Source: Serilophus lunatus
Taxonomy: Eukaryota; Chordata; Aves; Passeriformes; Eurylaimidae
Reading direction: 5' to 3'
DNA: 64,000 nucleotides
Assembly (NCBI GenBank): GCA_013399895.1
Contig: VXBA01000910.1
Span: 954,525-1,018,524, forward strand
The position numbers and the translations under genes were made by a program. This document shows, one piece after another, positions 11,901-24,715 of this stretch. The notes beneath the pieces are model-generated. The model was not told where the DNA came from. It did not search any database and saw only the letters and a list, made by a program, of their open reading frames with translations. Position 1 is the first letter of the stretch; every line of letters begins with the position of its first letter.

Positions 11901-14048
11901 CTGTTGGGACATATACTTGCTTTCCAAATTTTGCAGCCAGGTATCCACTGCACAGGCACCCCATCATCCCCCCGATGCAGTACATGGACACGATGACAGA
12001 CCACAGCAAGGTGAGGGTCTCCTGGTGCAGCACAGAACCATATCGCTCCAGCCAAGTTTCATTGATGAACTTCTGAATGTACTGGGACAGGAAAAGAGAT
12101 TTTCGTTCTGCTGAGACATTAACCACAAGAGTTCTTCGTAACATTTGCTACTTTAAAAAATTAGATTAATAGTCCTTGCTAAGAGCATGGCTAAAGGACA
12201 CTTGTTTGCAAATTGGGAGTGATATTTCCTTTCATAGACTAAGAGAATCTTTCAAAAATTCATTATACTCTTTAGTTTGTTAAATCCTGGCACTTCTACA
12301 TCAAAATACTGGGACCTTTTATCCATTATAATGAAGTGCAAATATTCTCATTGCAGGTAGCAGACATGAAAAGGGCTGAGCTGAAGGTCGAGACTCTGCT
12401 AGTTTTTAAACTTTTTCCATGGCATAAACTTTAAGGAAGGTGTCTCAAGACGTTGTTTCCACACAATTCTTTGTGAAGGTGTCCTCAGAGCACAGCCTCT
12501 AATAATTATGCAAATTCATTCTGTCCTTTGACAGTAACAGCATGGCATTGGAAGGAGATGGGAATAAACTGATACAGCAACACCCAAGAGCTTTTGTAGA
12601 ACAGCTTCAAAGTGTAAGTGCCATGAGGAGCAGTTAGAGATGGGGTTTTATGAAGGCTTTGCTCACTGGAGAAGTGTAATTGATCACAGACATTTGAAAA
12701 CCAGAAAGGTGGGTTCCACCAATTCCCAGCACCACAATCATCAGCAAGAGCTTCCGATACTGAACCTGCCAAAGACAATGAGACACACCCTAAGTTCCTA
12801 ATATCATCATGAGGTAACTTGTGGGGTCTTGTATCTTCACGTTCCTATTATTAAGAACATTATAAAATGCAAATGCCCGTTTTTATTTTTTCAATAACCA
12901 ACAAAATTAATAAGAACCTGTTAAATTGCAAGCCTTACACATCCTGTTATGTTCCTCTCTTCATCATTAGCAGCCTGAAAAGATGCAGTCTCTAGTTCTG
13001 TTAGTTCTGATCACCATGGGGAAAAAACCCATAAAAGCCTTATTCCTATGGTTGGTTTATCTTTGTACTAGAAAGAAGTTACAGCTTTCTTACACCCCTT
13101 TTTACTTTCTACTTTGCCTCCCCAGAGACACTCTTCACCACTTTCCAGAGAGAGGTCAAGCCTGTCTTTTTAAAACTTTTTTTTCTTTTTTTTTTTTTTA
13201 CATGTTACCTTTATTATCCCCACAGTAAATGTTATTTTTGGAGTCCCTGAATGACTACTGTTTGAAAGTCTGCATTTCCACGACGTACACTGGATTTAAG
13301 AGCACCCCTCCCAGGCACACACATTTTCAGGTGTTTAGTCAGGTCATACTTTAAACAGATGAACATCCTCAAGTGTCCTTCAGAGTGCAGGGCAGTAGAA
13401 AGGAGTGGGAAGGATTCTTCTACTTTTGTTTTTCACTGCTAACTGTTTTCTCAATCTTCCTCAAAATGCCCATCCTTTTCTAGTTTCCCAAGTCCTCTTT
13501 TAAACCTCTCCCTCTTCTGTATTTCTAATATATCTTCTGCATATGCCAGAAAACTTATTGCTGAAGTGCTGTTGTCCCAAGTACATGCTCTGCTGCTCAG
13601 TTTTACTACAAGGAGGACTCTTTCATTTCCTTTGCTGTTGTCTTTAAGACCATGCTGCTGTTAGTGACAGGGGCTAAAACACAAGAAGCTGGATACTCAC
13701 CAGGTCTGAGAGGAAACCAGCCATTTCCACTTGAAACCCTGCCTGCTCAGAGAGCTTGTCAAGCCTTGTCAGATGAGAGAGATGGTTTCCACACTGAGAT
13801 TGTAAGAGATTGGGGTCTTAGCACAGAAGTTAAATTCTAACTATGTGGCTTTTGGTGAGTTGTGTCCTCCTCTGACACTGGTCAGGGACTCTTTTTGCTG
13901 GTTTAATTATTCTGAGACCCTGATGTGACAAGCTGATTACAACATTTGGTAAATGTTTATCCTTCCTGAATTGGGAATGCTCCCCTTTACTCACACTGCT
14001 GAACCAGAGCGTGGTCCTGTGCTGTGAGGAGCCAGACAGTTCTGCCAT
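5912..14048 (-). CDS. SLC2A11-like facilitative sugar transporter (gene A)
   Basis: A class II GLUT-family major facilitator protein of 12 membrane segments, expected at the plasma or an organelle membrane. Exons in transcript order: 13995-14048 (tentative), 12667-12765, 11921-12081, 10908-11032, 10445-10574, 9879-10027, 9329-9516, 8238-8348, 7614-7715, 7251-7326, 6462-6589, 5912-6118 (stop TGA 5914-5912). All phases agree; exons 2-12 give 491 aa, about 509 aa with the tentative exon 1. Visible motifs: FGKKK (loop 2-3), GRFLEG (TM4), SPKKLRG (loop 4-5), IIDRFGRR (loop 8-9), GLGPG (TM10), LPETKGK (C-terminal). It is diverged: the usual PESPR after TM6 reads PETPP, and the TM5 substrate-contact Gln appears as Arg. 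Intron 3 needs a GC donor and intron 7 a weak GTTGAG donor. Orthology to the avian pigment gene SLC2A11B is possible but not shown. Confidence 0.9.
11919..11920 (-). other. candidate GC-AG splice donor, gene A intron 3
   Basis: Exon 3 ends ...GGAAA and is followed by GCAAGT. Only a cut before this GC keeps the 161-bp exon length and the phase shared with genes B (GGAAG|GTAGGA) and C (GGAAG|GTAAGA). It joins FGK to KKCLLF. GCAAGT is the strongest class of GC donor. The nearest GT alternative (GTATAT, 4 nt further on) would break the frame. Confidence 0.75.
13995..14048 (-). CDS. tentative first coding exon of gene A
   Basis: ATG at 14048-14046 opens 18 codons (MAELSGSSQHRTTLWFSS) ending in phase 0 at a strong GTGAGT donor, the phase exon 2 (starting VQYRK) needs. 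A short first coding exon ending in phase 0 is also seen in gene C. It was chosen only on splice signal, phase and position, so other start exons are possible. Confidence 0.4.
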
Positions 14049-16477
14049 CGTGCAGAGCCCCTTGGCACCTCTCTGACAAGCAGCTTAGGCAGAAAGTGCC
14101 TTCCTCCTCTCCTGTCTACCACAGAGATTGTAGCTGGGTTCCAATGCCTCTTCTTGCCTGCTATAAGATTTTCAACTGCTTGAAGTGATTTGAACAATTT
14201 CCCAGTCACAGGAAATGAAGAATTGGACTATCCATATGTTTGGCCAATGCTAGCAAATGATTCTTTATAGTGTCCCACTTTTCCCAGAGCCACTCAGAAG
14301 CCTCACTCTTGCCTCTCAGTAACAGTGGAATTTACCTGCTCTGTGCCAGAGCACAATGCCACAGAGGTCTCCAGACCTCTTCATGCTGTACTGCCTCTTG
14401 CAAGTCTGGTTTTATTTTTCCTTTTTATTTTTTCTGCCAGAATAAGAGCAAACCCCTCTTCAGGCACCTCAGAGAGGGACTGTGGGCAGGGATATGATGA
14501 GCCTGGATAAACTAGAGGGGAAAGGAGGATTTTTTCTTTGAGTTGAGGATGAGAGGTTTGTCTGCTGGAAGAAAGGACACCCATGCCAGCTCTGGGTCTT
14601 TGGTCTTTCTGGAGAGGTTTTTAAACACTGTGTCCAGATTTTAACATCTGGTTGATCAAACAGCCCCTGCAGAGTCCTGTTCCTCTTCCTCCTGTTACCT
14701 GTGTCTGTCCTAGAATACTCATACTACTCTCTCATATTCATCTGTCCTCACTCTTTTGTTCAGTGCTGTTCTATGAAAAAAGGAAACCCTAAATACCTAG
14801 TATAGTTCTTATTTATTTTCCTAAAGAGGACAGGATGAGTCTTTTCATTTAGGATTTGAATGCTACAGGAAATGTGCTTATTCCAGTACAGAGTATCCCT
14901 GTCTTGGAGGGATTTTGTCTTTAGAGGTGCCCTGTGTTGCATGTGTGTGATCCTGGACCCTACACTGCAGATTCACAAATACTTCTTTAACCTTTATTCC
15001 AAATCCACGCTGGTTTGTGGCAGTGTTAATTATTTACCACACTTGCCCTCTTCTGGACAATATTTGCTAGTAGGAGGGAAAAATTAAGGCATGTTGAACA
15101 AGACAATGCTGTAAAAAGATATGTATAAGGAAATGAGTTTTTAATGTCTTGTAAGACAGTAAAAACTTCCTCACTGGGAACCAGTATGGTTGAGAAGGAC
15201 CAGACCAAGTAAAGACTAAAATAATCAAGGTCTTGCCTAATTCTTTCTTTGCAAAATTTCTTTGAAATGTTTCTTCTTTTTCCCCCTCCCTGCATTTTTG
15301 ACCAGAAGAAGGAAATCATGTTGATTCTAAATGTGGTACTGTGCAATCCATGACCTCAAGCCTTGAAACTACAAATTTTATCTAGTTTTTTTGATAATAT
15401 GATGATTGTCATAGGAAGGATGGTTGTATTGGGGAAATCCCCTGCTCCTGATGTTAGCTTTTGGCACTGCTACAAATATTGTTAGAGGACAGTGTGAAGA
15501 TAAAATAGCAGGAACCTCAGGGCTGTGAAAGAAACTGCCACTCAATATTCAGACCCTTTTGCAAATTTTATTGTGCAGCATCTCTCCCAGTCAGTAGTGA
15601 AGATCTCATTTCAGAACAAGACAGACAATGTTCCTTGACCCCAACAGTACAGTCCCAGAGGACAGGCTCTCCTCTTTCCCTGACTCTTCATTCAATGAAA
15701 ACCACATCCAGGCATGATCAGCAGGATGTGTTTTCCTAGTCACTGCTTTTATTTTCCTTATAAGTAAACTGCAAAGCATGAGGAAGACCAAAACTGTGTC
15801 ATGTGATATACCAATGACTACAAAAAGTGAAGCCCTTTCTATCACATTTTATAATGCAAATGTGGAGTATTCAGAGGCTTGGAGGGAGAAGCAAACACTC
15901 AGACATACAGACTGGGTTCTCCAGGAGAGGCACCCCATTGGTACCAGTTATTCTTGGCAGCTCAATCCCATTGAAGCCCAGTGTTCTCCAGGCTGAAGAC
16001 ATGCTACATAATCATTGCTAATGAAGAAGGAGAACTGTGGCTTTGCCCACTCATGATTCCTTGCATCCCCCTTTCTCCACTCAAGCTTTCTTTCAGCACT
16101 GACATAATCCCTGTTTTTCCCAATAGAAGAATCTCTAAAACTGTAAGAGGTGCAAACACTGCACACTGATTCTGTCTACTGATAGTCGAGCTGCTCTTCT
16201 CTTACTGGGTTAAGGAGCTGAACACTCGTTTTCCTCTGGACTGAAGCTTCTTCTCTGGGAACAACTAGCAGCACTGACTTGTTAATCAGAGCAGATAATT
16301 CAATGTCAAAGCTGTGTCTTCTTTTGTTCTCAGGTTTGCAAATCTGCTGTACCTCTGGAAGGTACTTTTTCAGGTACACTTTCTTCAACTCTGGAGTCCT
16401 GGTTTTGCCAAGAAAAATTGCACATCCTGTGTTTTCAGTTTACAAAGCTGCTAACTTGGAGGGACTGGCAGAATTTC
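14049..16477. other. spacer between genes A and B
   Basis: No coding exon recognised. It should contain the promoter of gene A and the sequence beyond the poly(A) site of gene B. It is not GC-rich, so gene A has no CpG-island promoter visible here. Confidence 0.5.
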
Positions 16478-16501
16478 TTTATTCACTGTGTGTAATTTAT
16501 T
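16478..16501 (-). terminator. poly(A) signals of gene B
   Basis: Two AATAAA hexamers on the minus strand (16501-16496 and 16483-16478) lie about 200 nt downstream of the gene B stop codon. They suggest a 3' UTR of roughly 230-250 nt. The assignment rests on position only. Confidence 0.6.
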
Positions 16502-16700
16502 TTCTGAAGAGGAATTAATTCAGCTCACATTTCAAGAGTTGGAGAGAACCACCAAGTTCATCTTGCACCCTGAACTGCAGGTGATTGTTTTTAAAATACG
16601 TACATGTGCTGTTTATGGAGCAATGGTTTCTCTCTTGCTCAGTGAGGCTTCTGGGCACTGTGGTAATAAAGGAGCAAAATATGAAGTGGAGGGTTTGCTG

Positions 16701-19700
16701 TTAAAGTCTAGTAACAGTCATCACTGAGCAGTTACTGTGCTGCAGGGATGTCTGACTCTTCTTTCCACGGTAGTTGAAGTGGTTGAACTCCTCCATGACC
16801 TGCAGCATGGTCTTTCCTTTGGTCTCTGGCAGCACCAGAAAGACAAAGATAGCCATGGACAGACAGTATATCAGGAAAATGATGAAACAGAAATTGCCAA
16901 GACCTTTCTACAGGAAAAGAAAGAGAGAAAATATGTTTATAAATATTTATCCTGATTTTTTTTATGATATAAAAGGTTTCTACTTACCAAAAAACTTGGT
17001 CAGGGACAAAACCACCCTACTTTGCTTACCACAATGAAAGGGAAAATAAGTCCAAGGATGAAGAGTTGGATCCAGTTTATAACACCATTAAAAACATAAG
17101 CAGCTGGTCTGTATGACTGAATAAATATCTCTGTCAGCAAGGGGCATAATACTGCAGCTGAAAAAAAAATTGGAGGAAAAAAGAAAACTTAGAAATATTG
17201 CAAGAGGATCCTGTATCTCATGCCTCACATTACTGCATAAGTTCATGTCTTTAAACGACCTGGGAGTGTTTGAGGTGCTGCCTGTCTCTTCATGAAGAAG
17301 GATGTAGGAAGGCAATAGGAAATGAAGTTTTATCTCCTACTGTTGTATGGAGGGAAACATCTATGCCTGCACTGAATCAGGAGTAGGGATTCATGTTGAC
17401 AGTTATTCCTGGGACCTTTCCTGAAGGCTGCAGTGAGGCAGGAATGAGTACATGGAGCCATTCCAGCAGAAAATACCAACCTGGCCCAATGCCAAAGCTC
17501 ATGATGAAAATGAACACAAGTGCAACAGAGCAATATGGTACCCAGAAAAAGGAATCCTGTGGTAGGAAACAAAGAGGAAACACAATCAGAAGTTAAAATG
17601 CTCTTTATCTAGCTACATTAGAAACATTCATCACTGCTAAGCATGCCAATGTTATGCATAAATCCATTTCCTCTCCTTCCAGAAATTTCACGAGGGGAGA
17701 GTTTTGGCAGTGATCATGGTTATCTTCAACCTGTATGCATGTGGCTGGGAGTAGATCTTTGTTGGCATAATGGTTAGCCCCAAAAATACTTGGACTTAAA
17801 ATGGTATCTGCCATACAATGACACATGAAGACAGGACACAGTTCTAATGCATCAGTGGGGTCTTACCTGAAGAGAGAGCGTGACTGTGAGGAGACCTAAA
17901 GCCAAGGCCATCACAGTGTAGTTTTTCCACAGCAGTGTCCTCCTCCCTGCACGATCAATGAGGCAACCCTGCAACCAGTAGGACATCCTGATAGTTCCAG
18001 GGGACAGTTTTTAAAGGCAGGCACTGCTGAGCTGCTCCAGTAGCTGCTGTCAGTAGCCAGGCAGGAGGTTGCTGAAGGGTTGGGGATGTGGTGCCTCCTC
18101 TGGGAGGGTGAGTAAAGACATCAGGGGGGGACTGAGCAGGACCAGGAGCTGCAGGGAGAGGTGGGAGATGGGGAGGTGCAGGGCTGCAGGGAGCTTTGGC
18201 TGGGCTGAGGAGGTCAGAGGTGGCACTCTGCAGGCAAAGGAGAGCCAGGGCGGAGAGCAGAGTGGGAATGCTTGCACTGCTAGTTGCAGTGATTTCTAGA
18301 GCTGTGAGTCCTCCTGAGAAGTGACATCTGCCCTCCCTCCAGGATGGAACTGAGTTTCCTGAGGCTGGCCCAGGCTGGGTTGTGATTTTGAGAGAAAGAC
18401 TCTTTTCTCTTGACAGAAATTGAATAGACATGGCCACATTTGCAGGGTGTGTGGAGATGACTTTGCATAATTGTTTCTGTGGTTGATTTGTTGCAAAAAT
18501 TTTGCTCCATTGATAGTATTTCTAAAGGTTAAAACTGACTGGACATTGCAGCAGAACGAAATTCAGTTGAAAACCCACTTACACACAGAACTGTGGAGAG
18601 GATCTCGGTGAGCCCAAGTCCCAGTGAGACATAGTGGGTCTGAGCATGGGCGATTCCAGCTTTTATAAAGATGTTGTATGCATAAAAGTAAACCTAGAAA
18701 GAAGAGAAATTTATGAAAGTTGTACTCATGAGCTGTATGCTCATGTTTACACTAACATCTGTCTTTTTTAACAGGAAATGGCCTAACAAATCAGAAAATC
18801 ATCTTCTTGATCTCAGTAACTTATCCTCAATGTTTGCACAAGGCTTATTTGTGCAGAACAGCTCTTGTTATCAGCTGTCTTGAACTCAGTAACAAGTACA
18901 GCCTTTTTCTTCCTTTTTTTGTTTGATTTTGTCTCTGCCTTTATCTGATGTTACAGCTGACATCATTCACATTTTAGTGTGTCATGCACTTTGGATGAGG
19001 AGCATAGAGAAATGTGGAAAGTATATATTAAGCAAATATTTTTAATTATCTTTCTACATCACATTTGAGCCTTTGCAGTGATTTTGAGAGTCACTGGTTT
19101 TCCAAGTGTAAGCACTCCCAAAGCATAAGAAATTCCACTGTAATATTCTCAATTTCTACTAGTCCTTCATGGTACAGTTACTGCTGCACTAGTGGTGGCA
19201 GAGAGGGGTCTTATGAATCTTGAAGTCTTTCTGAATTTGCAAAACTAATTTGTATTTTGAAACTTTAATGCTTTTACCATAAGATCATTTTGTACAATTA
19301 CTCTTCCAATACTCAATGCTACCTACTAAAACAGAGATGTTTCTACAAAAAAGATGTGTAAGAGAGTATATGTCAGAAACTGTGACATACATTACTGGGA
19401 TGTTGTAACTGTCTATAACCTGAGAAAGCACAAAGTTAAAGGATTTAGAAAGAAACTCAAAGAAGTAAAAATATGGAAATATGAAAAATATGAAAACCTG
19501 ACTCAGTTTGCATTGAAATGCCTGAAAAATTTTGGACAATGCATTTCAGAGTTCAGAAACATGGAGGAGGTCAAGCTATTCTTTGCTTGTTCTGTATTTG
19601 GGATTTATATTGATTCCCTTCCATTCTCTTATCTTCACAGTCTAATCCACATAGATTCCTTCAGGTGATGCTAAAACACAGTTCTCAGCTTGCCCCAGGC

Positions 19701-22700
19701 CCCAAACTTTCATTGGAAAAGATTATAATGAACAGCAACAACAGTAACAACAGGTACCTCCTTACAGCCACTGTTGCAGTCAGCATTTCATAGCTTGTTG
19801 CAGAGCTTACATTTGCCAAGAGACTGTGGGCAGTGCAGAGAGCAGAGCAAGGCAGTGCAGGGAGCAGAGCAAGGCAGTGCAGAGAGCAGAGCAAGGCAGT
19901 GCAGGGAGCAGAGCAGAGCAAGGCAGTGCAGAGAGCAGAGCAAGGCAGTGCAGGGAGCAGAGCAAGGCAGTGCAGAGAGCAGAGCAAGGCAGTGCAGAGA
20001 GCAGAGTAAGGCAGTGCAGGGAGCAGAGCAAGGCAGTGCAGGGAGCAGAGCAAGGCAGTGCAGAGAGCAGAGCAAGGCAGTGCAGAGAGCAGAGTAAGGC
20101 AGTGCAGGGAGCAGAGCAGAGCAAGGCAGTGCACGTACCACATTGGCCCCCATGAGCTGCATGCACGAGACAAGGAGGAAGAGGGTGATGAGCTGCCAGC
20201 GGACAGGTCTGTCACGGACCAGGTCACAGACACTCTTAGCCTTCTCCCCACGGATGGCTTCTTGCTCTGAAATCATGTCATCTATTTCAGCCATATGGTC
20301 TCCATCTCCCCAGAGCTGCTTCACAGCTGGAAAGAGAGGAGGAGAGATGACTCCTGGTCCAAGATCACCAGCACTGACAGGAATTCAGAGGGTTGTGTCC
20401 TACTTTGCAGTGTCATTTGAACTTCAGGCTCTTTGTGAATTTTCTGGAGATCTAGGCTCACATTAGGTGTGGATCCAGATCACTGCTGTCTGGTTTTGCC
20501 CATAAATCTTAATCATGACCTCACCTTTGGCCAATAGTTGCCTATAGTCTTTCAATGTAAACCACACTCCAATTCTTACCAATCCTTCCTCAAATACTGT
20601 CCTGCTAAAGGCATTGTTCTAGTGCACACTCCAAAACACAAAACAAGATAAAATGATTCCAAGGAGTTCTTTCTTTTGATAGTTAAGACCCCACAATGGC
20701 TGTTTCTCTCTTTCTCTCAGTGGTTGTTGTTAGGGTTACTGAAGAACTGAAATGCTTATGGATCTGGTATGACAATACAGAGCCTCCCTTTCTTACACAG
20801 AGCCAGAAGGTACCATATCCACACCCTGACTGTTCAGGGAAGAATCTTTATTGTTGGAAATACAAGCTCTGTGTGATCACAACCCTCAGAGGACCCTGGC
20901 AGAGAATAAGGAATATACTGGTGCCAAGAGAGTGCTGATATCCAAACAGAAGAGGCTGATCTTCATTAAAGCTGAAAGTTGTTTCAGAGCCAAAAGACCA
21001 CTTGTATCTCTATTTTGGACTCTATTTTGGGGCTTTACTGTATTTCCCACGTTTTGATAAAATAAATGCTTTATGGCCCATTTCCTTACCTTTGATGCAT
21101 TCCTCTTTGTTCTTTTTGTCAATTAGCAGGTAGCGAGGAGACTCTGGGAAGAATGGGAGGGTGAGAAGCTGAACGAGGGAGGGAAGAGCATTGGCTGCCA
21201 TGAGAACAGGCCACAGACCCTCGACTCCAAGAACTTCCCTGGAACAAAACCAGCAGAGTGAGAGAGAGGCTGAGAAATCATGTGTGCTGGACATGTGAAT
21301 TACATGTTTTGATCTGTCTCTGCTAGGAAGCAACTTTATTCTTCAGGATTAAATGTTTCATATGATTTCTGCTTCCCATTCAATAAAGTCAGGATTTTGA
21401 CTAATTCAAAGCTGACTAATCCATGAGAATAGGGAACTCTGGTGCAGTGCCCCCATTGGGTTAGATCTGAGTCAGGGTTCAGACAGATTCAAAGGGCAGC
21501 ATCCTGGGGACCCTGAGGCTGTAAAATGCATACCCACTGCATCATTCCAGGGCACCAACTTGGCTGCCTCAACACCTTTTGAAGCTGGGACACCCAGGAG
21601 ATTGAGAACACCACTCCAGAACCAACATACCATTAGGTTTGAGGTCAGGGTTAGGGTTAGGATTGAATTAGGGCTGGGATTAGGGTTAGGGTTCGGGTTC
21701 AGAGAGCCACAGACCTTATGGCTCCAGGGGCACTGTTTTGTCTTAATGACTAATTCAGTCTGCCTCCCTCCCTTACCCTGCAAACATGCCTAAAAACAGT
21801 TGCTTACTTTCCCATCCATGGGCTTGCACTGATACATGCATATATTTCCATAGCAGTATAAATTGTGTGTGTCTCATACCCTCTTACCTGAGACCCAGAG
21901 CAAATCCTACGAATTTTCCAACAGCACTGGCAGTAGAAACTGTTATGGCAATCAGCCCACGGAGCTTCCGTGGGGCACATTCCCCAGCATACATGAGATT
22001 CATATTCAGAGCTAAACCTGCAGTGACAAAGGACTGTTAGGGCAGCACAAACCCCCATAGGTCTGCTGTGTTGGAGGGGACCACTATGGACAAATAGAAG
22101 TTGGCTCTGAGATACCTTTTTAACTGTGCTGAATATGTGTCTGCCTGGCAGGAATTATGTGCCCTATAACATGGCCTTGTGTCTTGGCTGAATATTTCAC
22201 TGGGAAAGTATGTGCCTCTGGGAAACCTGTGGCTCAGCAGGCTGGCCTTCTCTTCCAATGTTTCCTACAGCCACATGTACAGGACTAGTTACTCCCTTTA
22301 GTCTCAGAGGACATATTTCAGTGTTTATTCAGGATGCCATGTGCCTTATTTTGTGCTTGAAACCAGCAAGTTACCAAATGCTATACATTCCATTTGCTCC
22401 ATGAATGTATTAACTAATATTTTTCCTCTCTTAATTTTTTTTTTTATTTTTGCTGATTAGTGTTATCTTTATCCAGCTTCTCAGGGATCAAAAATCCTGG
22501 GACAATATAACCATCAGAGTCATCTGGAGATTACAATTGCCCAGATTACAAACTGTTCCCTTGTCTGTAATATGGAGGGCAGCATCAGCCACAGTGAGAA
22601 GCAGTAGGAACAAAAAGGTCAGCTCTCTGTTGAGTGAGCATGTTCCTCTGAAATGTTGCATGTTTTGGCTTCTTCAAAAGTTGGGAGCACCTTTTATATG

Positions 22701-24715
22701 GGTTGGATGTAAAGATAGAAGGCAGAGAAATGGAAATGCCAGACAGTACTAATTTAATTACATCTGTGGGTTTGTGTTTAGTTAAAAATGAATTCAGCAA
22801 TTGTGTCCCCTGCAGGGTTCAGTAAAAATCTGTGATCAATGTACAAAGAGTGATAAATACTTGTGACTCTCAGCTGTTGCTCTTCCAATTATTTAATACC
22901 ATAGGTAGCAATGCCAGTTTACCTCCAGACACTCCAGAACACAACCTGCCAGCAACGATCATCTCAAAAGATCCACACAGTCGGCTGAGTCCCATCAGAG
23001 CTGCACTCAGCAGAGCAGGGATATTGGCTAACAGCATGGCCTTTTTCCTGGAATTCATTTCAATTAATGTGAGCATAAATATCATCCATGTGTCACTCAC
23101 AGCCCGACAGAAATGACACAAGTTGTACCATAGTTACAGATTCTGTGCCAACTTCTGAGATCAGCTGCAGGGAAGTAAATGGGGAATGGGGATAGGAAGG
23201 CTGTCATGGGTTGATAAGCTAGTTGAAGCTTTCAGTGCCTCTAGTGAGACAATGTGTACACAGAAGAACAAGTTTTGTGAGTGGTTGTCTGAGAAATTCA
23301 CTTTAAAATGCCTGCCATCCTTCTGTGATTTCCAGGGGCTGGATTCACTTTGGGCTTCATAAGGGAGGGACTATGATTTTCTTTGTGATCACTGTCAGAT
23401 TTTACCATTCTGTTTCCTCACTGTACTGACCCTTCATTGGGGTCAGTACAGAGCCCCTGTACAAGCAGTTTTTCTCCCAAGACATAGTCACTTATTTTTG
23501 CAGTTTTGGGTGTAAAGAGAAAGACTAATGTAACCATTATTCCTACCTTCCAAATCTAACAGCCAAATATCCAGCAGATGAGGAGCCCAGGAGCCCCCCA
23601 ATGCTGTAAATGGACACAATAAAGGACCACATCAAAGTGATCACATCTTCACTGGGTGAAAAATCATATCTCTTCAGCCAGGTCTCACGGATGAAACTTT
23701 TGATGTACTTGAAAAGAAAACCAGAAACCAAATGTATTCAGTCAACTATTTTTGCATAATTGCACCTCTTTTAAAATTCTCTTACTGGCCTTTTTGATAC
23801 ATTTCTATTGATACCATGGTTGAAATCTTAGCCCCAGTGAAATGGGAATTTTGCCATTAGCATCCCTGGAGTTAATGTTTTAGCAGCAAGGTCTAATGAA
23901 TAAATATATCAATATTAAATAATTGTGAGTGCCACCAAGAGAATGGCAGGTGGCCTTCTGTTTCTGTGTTAAAACTTGATTGTTTTTCTGCCTGATCTTT
24001 CCCACCCTTCCTGCTTGTCTGTCCATCTCTCTTGTCCCCCTGCTCCAGGTTTGACTTCAACTGACTAAAGCGAGAGCAGGTTTTGTCCCTTGATAGGGCC
24101 TGTTGTGAGGTCTCTCTGGCCTGCTGTTCACAACCTCCATGGCACCCTCATTCTTGATGAGGGTTCACAGTGTTCCTGGTACTATTTAGGATGACAAACA
24201 CTTTCTCTAATTTTCCTTTTCCAGCTACAAGTATCAGTGCTGAACTCAGCTGTAGATCCACAATCCTTCCCTGCCTTGTTGCATCTTACAGTCACGTAGA
24301 CATAGTGTGTGTGGCCAAGCACATGGTACAAGGGACTCCCTGAGCTTTGGAAAGAGGGGAATGCCCTGTGAGCAATTCAGCTCAGCAAGGGAGACTTTAT
24401 GGATATCATTCATCCTCCCCTTTCCCAGGACTGTCACATCAAACAGAAATTAAAACTCCATGAAATACAAGAGCAGTAGCAGCTTCTCGTAGAACTAAGG
24501 AACCACACTAAGTCTATTTTGATAGCAGAAGTAAAAAAGTTAGTGAAAGCATACAGAGGCACTGAGAACAATGAAATCCATGCTGGTAGCTCAGTGTTTG
24601 AGCTCTCCATGCTTACCTCAGCAGGAGAATTGATAATGGAGATCTGCAACCCATACTGGAAAGCTCCACCAATGCCCAGGACAAAAGCCAGGAGAAAGAG
24701 GTTGTAGCTCATTTT
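16701..24715 (-). CDS. SLC2A11-like facilitative sugar transporter (gene B)
   Basis: A second class II GLUT paralogue. Exons 2-12: 24617-24715, 23547-23707, 22923-23047, 21888-22017, 21090-21238, 20139-20326, 18583-18693, 17867-17968, 17481-17556, 17030-17157, 16701-16907 (stop TAA 16703-16701). They total 1,476 bp, 491 codons plus stop, with lengths and phases identical to gene A. Motifs: GIGGAFQYG (TM1), FGR/KK (loop 2-3), APRKLRG (loop 4-5), PESPRYLLID (after TM6), QLMGAN (TM7), IDRAGRR (loop 8-9), GIGPG (TM10), LPETKGK. Most GLUT hallmarks are kept better than in gene A. The TM5 Gln position reads Phe and the usual GGY after GRR reads KNY. Exon 1 is not secure: an ATG already occurs as codon 2 of exon 2, and upstream candidates are listed separately. 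Intron 7 begins with a minisatellite and intron 5 holds a telomere-like tract. Substrate unknown. Confidence 0.9.
19829..20132. repeat. 22-bp minisatellite in gene B intron 7
   Basis: Thirteen tandem units of ggcagtgcag(a/g)gagcagagcaa plus a partial fourteenth. Eleven units are 22 bp and two are 27 bp, carrying an extra agagc. Variant bases (aga/ggg, gagcaa/gagtaa) alternate, suggesting higher-order duplication. On the transcribed strand the array is pyrimidine-rich (CTCTGCTCCCTG). It ends immediately before the splice-donor hexamer of exon 7 (GTACGT, 20138-20133). The long open frames that run across it on both strands are repeat artefacts. Confidence 0.97.
21645..21701. repeat. short interstitial telomere-like tract
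   Basis: Degenerate TTAGGG repeats on the plus strand: ggttagggttagg, then a diverged stretch, then gattagggttagggttcggg. About four hexamers are perfect and several differ by one base. The tract sits between exons 5 and 6 of gene B. Confidence 0.9.

Noticed and set aside
17955..18437. 160-codon minus-strand open frame inside gene B
   Set aside because: It overlaps the start of the GLUT exon 9 in another frame and is otherwise intronic; Pro/Leu-rich with no domain.
19829..20132. CRISPR-like array
   Set aside because: Units are contiguous with no unique spacers, and the DNA is vertebrate; it is a minisatellite.
19685..20324. Long open frames on both strands rich in ALLCSLHCL or AESRARQCREQ repeats
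   Set aside because: They are translations of the 22-bp minisatellite. Only the exon 7 part (20,139-20,326, minus) is coding.
24590..24625. tRNA B-box/A-box-like stretch (ggtagctcagtgtttgag)
   Set aside because: It overlaps the gene B exon 2 donor and no cloverleaf can be drawn around it.
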